Positions 1 to 7,592 are shown, counted from the stretch's first letter. The stretch: DNA of 51,451 nt from Flavisolibacter ginsengisoli DSM 18119 (GCF_900129295.1 NZ_FQUU01000025.1:1-51451), one strand, 5' to 3'. Made by a program: numbers and translations. The notes: generated from the letters alone by a model not told the origin.

Positions 1-550
1 TTTTGGAATATAGTGAAGTTGTCAATTTTAAAATTGGCAAACCGTCTTTGTCAACTGTATGTAGGTTACTGTAAAAAACAACATAGTCTGATTTGGAAGT
101 GTCAGCAAGAGTTTTCAAGCTTCCTATATCTGTCCTTTGATTTGGTATTTCAATTATCGTCGAGAAAGGTTCGTATTCGTTGAAATAGAAATTATAAACC
201 TGTGTGGAATATTGAGAAATTGTTTGATAGTATTTAAACTTCTTGACATTTTCCTCTTGAGCTTTCATCAGTGGAATTTCTTTTTGCAATCTTGTTTGCG
301 TCTCTTTAAAAGATTTTTCCATTTCTTTTGAGTAGTCCTTAAAATTCAAAAGGTCTTCATAACGCTTTAATGTAGAATAATAGGATTTTAAATTGTCGGC
401 TTCAACACTGTCTCTGTCGCCAAATAATGATTGGTCAATTATTGCCGTGTCTGGCTGAATAACTAAAAGTTTAAAAGGTTTCCATCTTCCTTCTTGTCCG
501 TATGAAGCCAAACTAAAAACCAATAAAAATGTCGTGAAAATTTTTTGCAT
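1..550 (-). CDS. Secreted protein of unknown function, 3' end outside window (cassette 6)
   Basis: The frame opens with ATG at 550 and stays open for 183 codons to the window edge, so it is a real partial gene. Residues 1-19 form a signal peptide (MQKIFTTFLLVFSLASYGQ), so the product is probably periplasmic or surface exposed. The remainder is charged and rich in Lys, Glu, Tyr and Phe, with a stretch around residues 60-110 that could be helical. I do not recognise a family. It sits just downstream of an attC-like element (572-708) and reads in the same direction as the other cassette genes. Confidence 0.75.
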   Translation of the reverse strand, partial: MQKIFTTFLLVFSLASYGQEGRWKPFKLLVIQPDTAIIDQSLFGDRDSVEADNLKSYYSTLKRYEDLLNFKDYSKEMEKSFKETQTRLQKEIPLMKAQEENVKKFKYYQTISQYSTQVYNFYFNEYEPFSTIIEIPNQRTDIGSLKTLADTSKSDYVVFYSNLHTVDKDGLPILKLTTSLYSK

Positions 551-571
551 ATTAGGGTATCAAAATTTATT

Positions 572-708
572 GCCTACAACGAGAAAGTGTTGCTGTCAGT
601 AGGTGCATTTGGAAAACTGCAGCTTTACTCTCATTTTGTTGCAGATTAAAGATAAAAAGTTAAACGAATATACATTAGCACCTATTGCAGTAAAACTATG
701 TTAGCGGC
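572..708 (-). repeat. attC-like site A (137 bp)
   Basis: The outer cores are GTTAGCGGC (700-708) and GCCTACAAC (572-580). Inner arms 586-606 and 678-697 are complementary apart from a few mismatches and one extra unpaired base, a known attC hallmark. The loop of about 70 bp contains TATCTTTA on the minus strand (647-654). Confidence 0.75.
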
Positions 709-723
709 TTTGTAGTTTTGTTT

Positions 724-1125
724 TCAAAAATGTATTGTTCCTTTTCTAATTCCAAGTCGAATTAATAAAGCCATTAGCAATATAATTGACAATGTCAGGC
801 AAACTGGCAATATTTTCCTTCCTCTGTAGATTTGGCTGTCGGTAACAGGGACTTTATCTAATTTTTTTGGATTAAAAACAGTCGAAATTAACAGTATCGG
901 TAAGCCAAAATATAAACTTGCTTTGAACCATTGTATGCCTTTGCTTTCGTCTGAGCTCCAAGGTATAATGAATTTTGAAGGAATGTCGAATATAAGAATA
1001 ACGGAAACTATGTTCAGAAAGAATAGGAATACAATAGTTGTGATAGCTCTAAAGTGTGGAATATCCAATCCACGGTCATCATAAGTTCGATAAATTATCG
1101 CAAAGAGTTTATAAATAAAGTTCAT
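724..1125 (-). CDS. Small membrane protein of unknown function (cassette 5)
   Basis: This 133-residue protein has three probable membrane segments, near residues 28-46, 68-84 and 106-126, separated by short charged loops; the C terminus is basic. No signal peptide, catalytic motif or known family is visible. It is the only gene in its cassette (580-1169), lies between attC-like sites A and B, and reads in the same direction as its neighbours. Small membrane proteins are common cargo in integron cassettes, but its function cannot be inferred. Confidence 0.7.
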   Translation of the reverse strand: MNFIYKLFAIIYRTYDDRGLDIPHFRAITTIVFLFFLNIVSVILIFDIPSKFIIPWSSDESKGIQWFKASLYFGLPILLISTVFNPKKLDKVPVTDSQIYRGRKILPVCLTLSIILLMALLIRLGIRKGTIHF

Positions 1126-1161
1126 CCTGATTTTAACTTAAATAATGGCTGCTATAACATT

Positions 1162-1303
1162 GCCGCTAACGGAATGGGTATTTATGCAGTGGTGGCATTT
1201 CTTGTTCCGTCAGTTTTGGTTTAAAGATATAAAGCTGAATTGAAAATCTAAAGCCAGTAATATGGACGTCAGCCACCATTGCATGAATACTATGTTACCT
1301 GCT
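1162..1303 (-). repeat. attC-like site B (142 bp)
   Basis: The outer cores are GTTACCTGCT (1294-1303) and GCCGCTAAC (1162-1170). Arms 1178-1196 and 1272-1290 are complementary at 17 of 19 positions. The 75-bp loop carries TATCTTTA on the minus strand (1222-1229). The stop codon of the preceding cassette gene lies inside the outer core. Confidence 0.8.
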
Positions 1304-1936
1304 GTTTTCGTCCTGCTGCACAAAAGAAAAGCCTTTTGCAATAATGTATGTGTCACCCAAGAACAAAACCTTTAAGTCTTGGCTCTCCAAAATGTATTGC
1401 TCGCCGTCCCAATACTTTGCCGGTCTTTCTCCGACAATTGTGAAGTCCAGACCATTTTGCTTTAGGCAGTCGGCATATTTCTCCATTAGCTTTTTTGAGC
1501 CTTGTGTCAAAAGTCCGTTGCTGTACTGGAAAGGCTTGAAATAGGGTGTCTCCTCTCCAAAGGAAATGTTGAAGCATTGATGTTTGCCGAAAAGCCTTTT
1601 ATGTGTAGCATAAAGGTCGAAAAACAGTTTTGCAGTGTCTTTACATTGCCCTGTAAAATAGAGTTGACATTGTGTATCGGTAAATTCCCAAAGCAACGGG
1701 TGGTCGTCCGTTATTTGCATGAAGTCAGCAAAGTCAAAAGACACATGGTTTTTTCTGTGTCCCGCTACTTTAATTGTCCAGTTTTGAGATATGCCGCCTC
1801 TTTCATTGATGTCCTGAACATTGAGTGTAAAGTCAGTAATGAAATTGTCACCCGAAAAGTCGGCTCTTGTAATGTAGAGGTCAAAGTCGTCTTCGTCAAA
1901 CTTGCTAAATATGTCTTCTAATTCTTTTGGAAACAC
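1295..1936 (-). CDS. Acidic cytoplasmic protein of unknown function (cassette 4)
   Basis: This 213-residue soluble protein has no signal peptide or membrane segment. It has an acidic N terminus (ELEDIFSKFDEDDFDLYI) and alternating beta-like stretches. I do not recognise a family. The TAA stop is formed by the AGGTAAC core of attC-like site B, so the coding region runs into the recombination site and its final codons depend on it. It is the only gene of its cassette (1170-1963). Confidence 0.75.
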   Translation of the reverse strand: MFPKELEDIFSKFDEDDFDLYITRADFSGDNFITDFTLNVQDINERGGISQNWTIKVAGHRKNHVSFDFADFMQITDDHPLLWEFTDTQCQLYFTGQCKDTAKLFFDLYATHKRLFGKHQCFNISFGEETPYFKPFQYSNGLLTQGSKKLMEKYADCLKQNGLDFTIVGERPAKYWDGEQYILESQDLKVLFLGDTYIIAKGFSFVQQDENSR

Positions 1937-1954
1937 GGGGTGACTGTTTTAAAT

Positions 1955-2091
1955 AGCAGGTAACGGTTAAGAGCTTTGCGAAGAAGTGGCAATAGAATTA
2001 CAACTTTTCAAAACCCCATGTCGTTGAATATTGTTTTGCTTTTGAAATTTAGTGCAAAAGCCACTTTTTTGCAAAGTTCATGTTAGCTGAA
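1955..2091 (-). repeat. attC-like site C (137 bp)
   Basis: The outer cores are GTTAGCTGAA (2082-2091) and AGCAGGTAAC (1955-1964). Inner arms 1971-1990 and 2060-2079 are nearly perfectly complementary over 18 bp (GCTTTGCGAAGAAGTGGC against GCCACTTTTTTGCAAAGT). Loop of 69 bp. Confidence 0.8.
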
Positions 2092-2096
2092 GCCTT

Positions 2097-2657
2097 TTAG
2101 TAGTACCAGTTTCCCTCTATTCTTTTTGCTGGAAATTGATTGACGTGGTCAGTAGAGGGAAAATAGTATATACCTTGATGCTCATCTAAAAAACCAGAAA
2201 GGCAGTAAAAAATACCTTTTGTGTCCTTCATAATAAAAGCAACCCTAGATTCTTTAAAGAACTCATTAAGGGTTCGCTTTTCTGAGTCACTAAACTGGTC
2301 GGACAGATAGCTTTCAAAGTTGGAAGCTATGTTCATATCTCCTTTAGTCAATAAGATGGCATTGACATTTTCTAACAGCTTTTGGTTTTGGTCAATATAA
2401 GTTTTGAAAGACGCTTTAATAAGGTTTGGCTCAAACAATTGTTCTACCAAAACAAAGAGAACAACGACAATAGTCCAAATTATCTTATTTATCTTCTTGT
2501 CCTTCCATAAAACCAGCATATAACCAGCAGCCGACAATAGTAGGCCGATGATTAAAAGCAATTCATATTGACTGTGCTTCCTTCCAAAAAAGTAAAAACT
2601 GATAAAAACAGCACTTATGCCAAATAATAAAACAATATGTCTAAGTGAAAACCGCAT
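2097..2657 (-). CDS. Membrane-anchored protein of unknown function (cassette 3)
   Basis: This 186-residue protein begins with three closely spaced hydrophobic helices (about residues 7-24, 33-50 and 58-76). A soluble C-terminal domain of about 110 residues follows, rich in aromatic and charged residues. There is no recognised family or active-site motif. It occupies the cassette at 1964-2671, with attC-like site C directly after its stop and site D directly before its start. Confidence 0.72.
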   Translation of the reverse strand: MRFSLRHIVLLFGISAVFISFYFFGRKHSQYELLLIIGLLLSAAGYMLVLWKDKKINKIIWTIVVVLFVLVEQLFEPNLIKASFKTYIDQNQKLLENVNAILLTKGDMNIASNFESYLSDQFSDSEKRTLNEFFKESRVAFIMKDTKGIFYCLSGFLDEHQGIYYFPSTDHVNQFPAKRIEGNWYY

Positions 2658-2662
2658 AAGGT

Positions 2663-2800
2663 TTCAGCTAACGTTTTAAAGCTTTAAGCAGTTGCGGCAT
2701 TCATTGATTTTTAATCCACTATTACACAAATAGCTGCGTAAAGATATTTCGCTGAACCTTTGTAGTCAAGCCGCAATTGCTAAAAGCTTCTGTTGGCCGC
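2663..2800 (-). repeat. attC-like site D (138 bp)
   Basis: The outer cores are GTTGGCCGC (2792-2800) and TTCAGCTAAC (2663-2672). Arms 2681-2698 and 2770-2787 are complementary, with GCAGTTGCGGC against GCCGCAATTGC as the strongest part. TATCTTTA lies on the minus strand in the loop (2739-2746). Confidence 0.78.
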
Positions 2801-2811
2801 TGTCCGTCCAA

Positions 2812-3204
2812 TTAAGCACTCACCAATTTCATTCTTCTCAATTCTTCAACGTGTTGGTTGTAAAATTCGGCTGAACAAGAAAAACAATCTGGATGATAAT
2901 CATCGGCTATCAGAAGTTGCATCTTATCATCGTTGTAAACTGAAAGTGCATGTGAGTTTGTGACTATCTGTCGTGTAAATTCCAGCGACGCATTTCTTGG
3001 TTCAAAAGCGACAAGTAAACTACTGTCACTATAATTGCGTCCTGCAGTTTTGGGAAGGTCGACAAGTGCGGCATGCTCCATCAGCGTCGCCATCATAGCA
3101 GGCTCTGAATATTCCACTACGCATATCGAATGACGAAGATCGGCTTGGTCTAACGCCCACTTGACAAATTTGTCTATGTTAGTCGGTACAAAAAACTTTT
3201 CCAT
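2812..3204 (-). CDS. Soluble protein of unknown function (cassette 2)
   Basis: The protein has 130 residues starting with MEKFFVPTNI. The frame extends eight codons further up to a TTG at 3228, but that stretch is the GTT core of attC-like site E, so the ATG at 3204 is chosen. The protein is soluble and mixed alpha/beta in appearance, with two cysteines in DCFSCS near residue 107. No family is recognised. It is the sole gene of the cassette at 2672-3228. Confidence 0.7.
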   Translation of the reverse strand: MEKFFVPTNIDKFVKWALDQADLRHSICVVEYSEPAMMATLMEHAALVDLPKTAGRNYSDSSLLVAFEPRNASLEFTRQIVTNSHALSVYNDDKMQLLIADDYHPDCFSCSAEFYNQHVEELRRMKLVSA

Positions 3205-3220
3205 TAGAGAACATCCGATT

Positions 3221-3357
3221 GCGGCCAACGCAAAGGGTTGGCACAGTGGTGGAATTCATAGCTTCCATGTTCAGCCCTTAATTAAAAGATAAATATAGTT
3301 ACATATGTTTAGCTTCTGTTCGTCTGCCACCATTTGGCCAACCCCATTGTTGCCTGC
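3221..3357 (-). repeat. attC-like site E (137 bp), first in the array
   Basis: The outer cores are GTTGCCTGC (3349-3357) and GCGGCCAAC (3221-3229). Arms 3235-3252 (GGGTTGGCACAGTGGTGG) and 3327-3345 are complementary with one unpaired base. The 74-bp loop holds TATCTTTT on the minus strand (3284-3291). Confidence 0.8.
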
Positions 3358-3376
3358 ATGTGCTTTTGTATATGCG

Positions 3377-3850
3377 TCACTGTGTGTTGTCAGCCGAAAC
3401 CAACTTTAAATATTTATGGCTTTTCCCAGTCCAAAAGGAATTTTGAAGATACCTTTCTTTGTCTTGGTAAACGATTTCAAATGATAGTTGGCTGCTGTCG
3501 ACAAATGTAAGATCCACTTCGTCGATGTCCCACCGGCGATACTGCCACTTTCCCTTGCCAAAGCTATTGATGCTGTCAAGTTTTGCAAGTTCAAATGTTT
3601 TGTCAGCATGAAGATTGAGAACAACTTGTCCGGTGCTGTCAAGAGCATAACTGCCGATTAACGACTTTTCATTTCGTGTCTCACCCTGATGAACAAGAAA
3701 TGCATGAAGAAAAGGTAGCGATAAGAGCAGAAAGCCAAATCCAATTCTTTTGCGTCCGTGTCCTTTGTCAGCATTGAAGCCTTTGAAAAGAAAAATGATA
3801 CCAGTCGCCGGTATTATGAGGTAGAGTGGTATCATCCAAACAAATTCCAT
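3377..3850 (-). CDS. Membrane-anchored protein with lipocalin-like soluble domain (cassette 1)
   Basis: This 157-residue protein has two N-terminal membrane helices (about 5-23 and 35-54). An extracytoplasmic beta-rich domain follows, beginning GSYALDSTG and continuing with the alternating pattern seen in small lipocalin-like domains (LNLHADKTFEL...GKGKWQYR). That resemblance is from pattern only; no function is known. It is the first gene of the array, closest to the attI-like core, so if cassettes are expressed from the recombinase side it would be read first. Confidence 0.75.
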   Translation of the reverse strand: MEFVWMIPLYLIIPATGIIFLFKGFNADKGHGRKRIGFGFLLLSLPFLHAFLVHQGETRNEKSLIGSYALDSTGQVVLNLHADKTFELAKLDSINSFGKGKWQYRRWDIDEVDLTFVDSSQLSFEIVYQDKERYLQNSFWTGKSHKYLKLVSADNTQ

Positions 3851-3902
3851 TAATTGTCTTTTTTGTGTCTGACTGAACTAAATGAGTGCTTGTGTCAGCA
3901 TT

Positions 3903-3911
3903 GCAGGCAAC
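3903..3911 (-). other. attI-like core site next to the recombinase gene
   Basis: On the minus strand the sequence reads AAC|GTTGCCTGC. GTTGCCTGC is repeated inverted at the end of cassette 1 (3349-3357). Unlike the attC-like sites it has no long complementary arms around it. A single simple core beside the recombinase gene is what attI looks like. It lies 116 bp past the recombinase stop codon. Confidence 0.6.
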
Positions 3912-4027
3912 GTTAGTATTTCTGCTAATATACGCTGTTTTTTTATCCACGACAATATGACATATCTCTTGTAAATGAGGCAGATAGAATAATAAACGCG
4001 GATTATCCTTTATAGCGCAAATACAAC

Positions 4028-5221
4028 TTATAGTAGCTTTAGATCATCCAGAGGACTGACAATCTTTAATATATTTTTATTGCTGGTATGCAGATAGCGT
4101 AGGGTCGTTTTGATACTATTATGGCCCAACAACTTTTGGATCATAGTAATATCAGTTCCTCTTTCAATTAAATGTGTGGCAAAGCTGTGTCGCAATAAAT
4201 GAATGCTCCCAGGTTTCAATACACCAGCCTTTCTTTTTGCTTCCTGGAGCACCTCCTGAAGACTCCGGCTACAATAAGGGCTTCCTTTGTGCCTGCCTTC
4301 AAACAAATAGCCCTTTTTATCGGGCTTGTATTCTTTTGCATATTCTCTAAGCATGACCAGCAGCACCGGGCTTAAAGGAATTATCCTGTCCTTTTTGCCT
4401 TTAGACCTTTGCAGAAATATGATCATCCTGTCACTATCTATATCTATTGTTTTTAAAGATACCACCTCGCTTACCCGTAAACCACCGCTATATGCAAGCA
4501 TCAGCATGGCTTTGTGCTTTATATTTTTTACACTATTCAGTAAAGCAGCCACTTCAGCCTGGCTCAAAATTTTAGGTAATGTTCCCGGCTTCTTTGGCCT
4601 TGGTATTTCCCAAAAAAACCTCTCTCTTCCCAGCACCTGTTCAAAATAAAACTTAATGGCATTGATACGGCTATGTAAGGTATTTTCAGAAAGGTGAAGC
4701 TTCTCAAAACAATAAACAAAATACCTCCGGAGGTCATCCGTGGTCAATGTATCTACAGGTTTATTTTTCAATAACTGCAGCAATTGCAAAAATTCGTTGC
4801 GGTAGGTCTTTAATGTGGAAGCACTATAAGCTTTCAATTTCAATTGTTCTATAAACCTTTGAAGAGCAGCAATATTTTCCGAACACAATTTCCAGTCAGC
4901 AGACCTGGTTATATTCCGATTGGGCTTTATACCGGCACCAGAACTAAAAGAAGCTAACCGGGTTTTTATTACCTGTTCCTTCTTTTTACAATACTGTATC
5001 AACATAGTATCGTCTAAAACTGCAATTTCTTCTAATGATTCTTTTACCAGCTTTTGTGCAGTTGGAGTAAAAGGCAGGTACCAGCACCGGTGTGATTGGC
5101 TCCATTTGATTCCTTTGATTTGCCGGATGATGGTTTCCAACTCCCGGGAAAGTATACATTGAATAGCTATGGATTCCTGCCCTTTATAAAACAAAGGACA
5201 TAAACTAACAATAGCCTGCAT
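4028..5221 (-). CDS. Tyrosine recombinase, candidate cassette integrase
   Basis: This 397-residue protein is a lambda-integrase/XerCD-type recombinase. Residues 1-90 are an extension typical of a large Bacteroidota integrase group. Residues 115-200 form the SAM-like core-binding domain, and residues 215-390 the catalytic domain. The active-site set is complete: R249 (GGLRVSE), K274, H341 and R344 (HLLRHSFATH), H367 (LLGHNS) and Y376. The C terminus ends SPLDDLKLL. Canonical integron integrases carry an extra helix insertion between the lysine and the HxxR motif; the spacing here (about 65 residues) leaves no obvious room for it. Its 3' end faces the cassette array, the reverse-orientation arrangement known from Treponema denticola. 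Role as the cassette integrase is inferred from position. Confidence 0.88.
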   Translation of the reverse strand: MQAIVSLCPLFYKGQESIAIQCILSRELETIIRQIKGIKWSQSHRCWYLPFTPTAQKLVKESLEEIAVLDDTMLIQYCKKKEQVIKTRLASFSSGAGIKPNRNITRSADWKLCSENIAALQRFIEQLKLKAYSASTLKTYRNEFLQLLQLLKNKPVDTLTTDDLRRYFVYCFEKLHLSENTLHSRINAIKFYFEQVLGRERFFWEIPRPKKPGTLPKILSQAEVAALLNSVKNIKHKAMLMLAYSGGLRVSEVVSLKTIDIDSDRMIIFLQRSKGKKDRIIPLSPVLLVMLREYAKEYKPDKKGYLFEGRHKGSPYCSRSLQEVLQEAKRKAGVLKPGSIHLLRHSFATHLIERGTDITMIQKLLGHNSIKTTLRYLHTSNKNILKIVSPLDDLKLL

Positions 5222-5442
5222 GACAGTTTAGATTTGGATGCAGCATTAAATTAAAATAAAATTTGATGTTGTCCAAAACCTATAAAGTGGGGGAATAAAT
5301 AATACATTTTACGCAGCATGTACCAAGTATTTGCCATTGCCCATAGAAGAAAATCCCGGCTGGACGTTGAAACGCCGCTGGAAGAGATGTTTAAACATCC
5401 TTAACCGATGGTACTCCCATACCAACCAGGGCTCTGCCAACT

Positions 5443-5507
5443 CCCTAGATATCCCAAAGATATCCCATAGATGTCCCATAGTTGTCCCATAGATGTCCCA
5501 TAGATGT
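5443..5507. repeat. 11-bp tandem repeat, six units
   Basis: Units read ccctagatat, cccaaagatat, cccatagatgt, cccatagttgt, cccatagatgt, cccatagatgt. The last four are nearly identical and the first two diverged. An inverted partial copy (gggacatctatgg, then ggtctatgg and ttatgg) follows at 5526-5560, so the locus can fold back. The 11-bp period keeps units on one face of the helix. The rest of 5222-5634 shows no gene. Confidence 0.75.
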
Positions 5508-5634
5508 TCCAACTTTATAAACATTGGGACATCTATGGAAGGTCTATGGCAGATTTATGGAAATTATGTGTGACAACTATTGCTTTTTTGGTCATTTAAT
5601 ATTAATTTTTCCACTTATTAGTAAAACTTACCCT

Positions 5635-6426
5635 ATGGCCAAACTAAACGGACCCTTTGATTTTGAAGGTAAACTGGGCGGTTTATCCGCCTATAAAATG
5701 AAAGGAGTTAAAAAAACGATCCTACGCAGACCTGCTGGCCCTTCCAGCAAGGATATCAAGACAAAAGACAGTTATGGCATTACCAGGAGAAACAATTCAG
5801 AATTTGGTGGCTGCTCCAAAGCTGGCAAGTTTACAAGAAATTGTTTTCATCCATTGAAGCCTGTTTTTAACTTCAATCCTACCGGCTCTATTAATTCGCT
5901 TATGCAAAGCATAAAGCTTCTGGATACCGTGAGTGAATTTGGTAAACGTAACGTGCTGATCTCCAAAGCTGCCTACCTCCTGGAAGGTTATAATTTCAAT
6001 CAAAGGAATCCATTTGAAACCATGGTGCGCAATCCCCCGGAAACTTCAATAGAAAGGTCCACATTGAGTGCATCAGTGAAGTTTCCGGCGCTTATCCCCC
6101 ATGTGAATTTCTTTCCTCCCGGTTCTCATTCCTATTTCAGAATTGTAGCGGTGCTGGCGGTGTTGCCCGATATTTTTCATAAAGAAGAAGCATATGCTCC
6201 CGAAGGAGAATTTTCATTCTATCCTGAAAGGGTTGTGAGTGAATGGCTGGTTGTAAAGACAGGGTCTGAGGCCATGCAACTGGACCTTCAACTTCCTGGT
6301 GCTCCCTCCTTCAACAGCTATAGCCTGGTGCTCTCTGTAGGTATAGAGATGGGCAGGGCTGGCAATGAAGGCGCCATTGAAACCATCAGGCACACGGGTT
6401 GTGGAAAGATACTGGCAACAGCTTGA
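5635..6426 (+). CDS. Conserved Bacteroidota protein of unknown function (MAKLNGPF family)
   Basis: The protein has 263 residues starting MAKLNGPFDFEGKLGGLSAY. The frame runs upstream to a TTG at 5524 through the repeat region, but the family-like N terminus and the lack of sense upstream favour the ATG at 5635. The N-terminal 60 residues are Gly/Lys rich and basic (KKTILRRPAGPSSKDIK). The rest is beta-rich. I have a recollection of similar proteins, often several per genome, in Chitinophagaceae, but no function is known to me. There are no signal peptide, membrane segments or catalytic motifs. The 11-bp tandem repeat lies directly upstream. Confidence 0.8.
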   Translation: MAKLNGPFDFEGKLGGLSAYKMKGVKKTILRRPAGPSSKDIKTKDSYGITRRNNSEFGGCSKAGKFTRNCFHPLKPVFNFNPTGSINSLMQSIKLLDTVSEFGKRNVLISKAAYLLEGYNFNQRNPFETMVRNPPETSIERSTLSASVKFPALIPHVNFFPPGSHSYFRIVAVLAVLPDIFHKEEAYAPEGEFSFYPERVVSEWLVVKTGSEAMQLDLQLPGAPSFNSYSLVLSVGIEMGRAGNEGAIETIRHTGCGKILATA

Positions 6427-6484
6427 CCTTTAATTCCTGAACATGAAATGATTGATCGATATTTCCTATAAGGAAAGAAAAAGA

Positions 6485-7417
6485 TCAATGAAACGCACGG
6501 CCTACCAGGTAAACAGGCAAATGATATTTGATTCCCTTCAGGTAAAGGTTGATGGCATCTGAAGCTGGTGGATCTTCCAGAAGATCATATACCTCTTTCG
6601 ATACAACAAAGCTGTTATTTAATTCCCTTGTTGCAGCCTGTAATCTAGATGCTACGTTAACTGGTAGCCCCATTACCGTCAGGTTATTATTGACGCCTAT
6701 GCCCACATTTCCTACAATGACATTACCGGCATGAAGCCCGATGCCTACCTGGAAAAAATGATTGAAATACTTTCCCAGGTATTGCTCATTGAATTTATCC
6801 AGCTCCTCCAAAATAGAAAGGCCTGCCTTTGAAGCATTGTTAACCGAAGTGGTAATATCTTCCTTAAAACCAAAAACAGCATAGAGCCCGTCACCCGCGG
6901 TTTCGATGATCTGGCCAGCGTGCATCTCAATACATTTCCTGAACAATCCAAATAAACGGCGCATCACATGTATCACATCAAAAGCAAGGTAGTTTTCTAT
7001 GAAGGGCGTAAAATTTTTTATGTCAAGAAACAGTAAAGCCAGTTCTTTTTCTTCACCAATGTTTTGAAGATCAGATTGTGTATCCTCATCTATATACAAA
7101 TGGATGTCGGTTTCGTCGCGGATTATGCGGTGCACATGTATGGGCGATCCCTCTACGTAACTCTGGCAGGCCAGGCGAACATTGGGAGGAAAGAAGAGTA
7201 TTTTTTGCAATGCTTTTTCAGCTTCGGTTTGCGGAGTGATATGCTCAATGCCTTTTATCACCAATATGCGGCAGGTGGAGCATTTGGCATTGCCCCCACA
7301 GGCATGGTAATGTGGAATGCCGGCCGCCAGGGAAGCACTTAAAATGGTCTGACCTTCTTCTACCTTAATAGAGCGATCACCAATAAACTCTACCCAATAA
7401 CTTCTTATTGCATTCAT
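6485..7417 (-). CDS. Class III nucleotidyl cyclase with N-terminal [2Fe-2S] ferredoxin domain
   Basis: This 310-residue fusion carries a plant-type ferredoxin domain at residues 7-100, with ligands C40, C46, C49 and C84 in the C-x5-C-x2-C...C spacing. A class III cyclase domain follows at 124-300. Both metal-binding aspartates are present (D132 in FLDIKNF, D176 in TAGDGLY), as are the transition-state N254 and R258 (VNVASRL). The purine-selecting positions are E172, where adenylate cyclases have Lys, and T247. Glu at the first site is typical of guanylate cyclases, so the product (cAMP or cGMP) is uncertain. The cluster suggests redox control of second-messenger synthesis; that is inference. 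It is a single gene, transcribed away from phoH. Confidence 0.9.
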   Translation of the reverse strand: MNAIRSYWVEFIGDRSIKVEEGQTILSASLAAGIPHYHACGGNAKCSTCRILVIKGIEHITPQTEAEKALQKILFFPPNVRLACQSYVEGSPIHVHRIIRDETDIHLYIDEDTQSDLQNIGEEKELALLFLDIKNFTPFIENYLAFDVIHVMRRLFGLFRKCIEMHAGQIIETAGDGLYAVFGFKEDITTSVNNASKAGLSILEELDKFNEQYLGKYFNHFFQVGIGLHAGNVIVGNVGIGVNNNLTVMGLPVNVASRLQAATRELNNSFVVSKEVYDLLEDPPASDAINLYLKGIKYHLPVYLVGRAFH

Positions 7418-7592
7418 TGATTATATACCTGCATTAAAATTAGACAGGAAAGGTGAACATTCAGCCCTGGCGATAATAGCCCGCTATTGGGATAATTTTT
7501 TAACCATTTACATGTATGGGATTAACTACTGGTTAACCTCATCTTAAAGATCTAATGCCTAACTTAACTGGTTCATTCAGGCACAGTTTTTA

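Larger units (their letters stand above)
1..5221 (-). mobile_element. Integron-like element: tyrosine recombinase, attI-like core and at least six gene cassettes
   Basis: Reading leftward on the minus strand there is a recombinase gene (5221-4028), a single core site (3911-3903), then cassettes bounded at 3910-3229, 3228-2672, 2671-1964, 1963-1170, 1169-580 and 579 to beyond the edge. Each complete cassette is 557-794 bp and carries one gene followed by an attC-like element. The bases after the G of each GTT recur inverted at the end of the same cassette: GTTGCCTGC, GTTGGCCGC, GTTAGCTGAA, GTTACCTGCT and GTTAGCGGC each flank one gene. This is what circular cassettes joined at G^TT would leave. 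Cassette movement is inferred, not shown. Confidence 0.8.

Noticed and set aside
3204-3228. Upstream TTG start for the cassette 2 gene
   Set aside because: The extra codons are the GTT core of attC-like site E; ATG at 3204 is the natural start.
5309-5634. Frames through the 11-bp repeat on both strands (for example 5309-5524 minus and the 5524-5634 extension)
   Set aside because: They are made by the tandem repeat and do not look like protein; they have no promoter and no family-like content.
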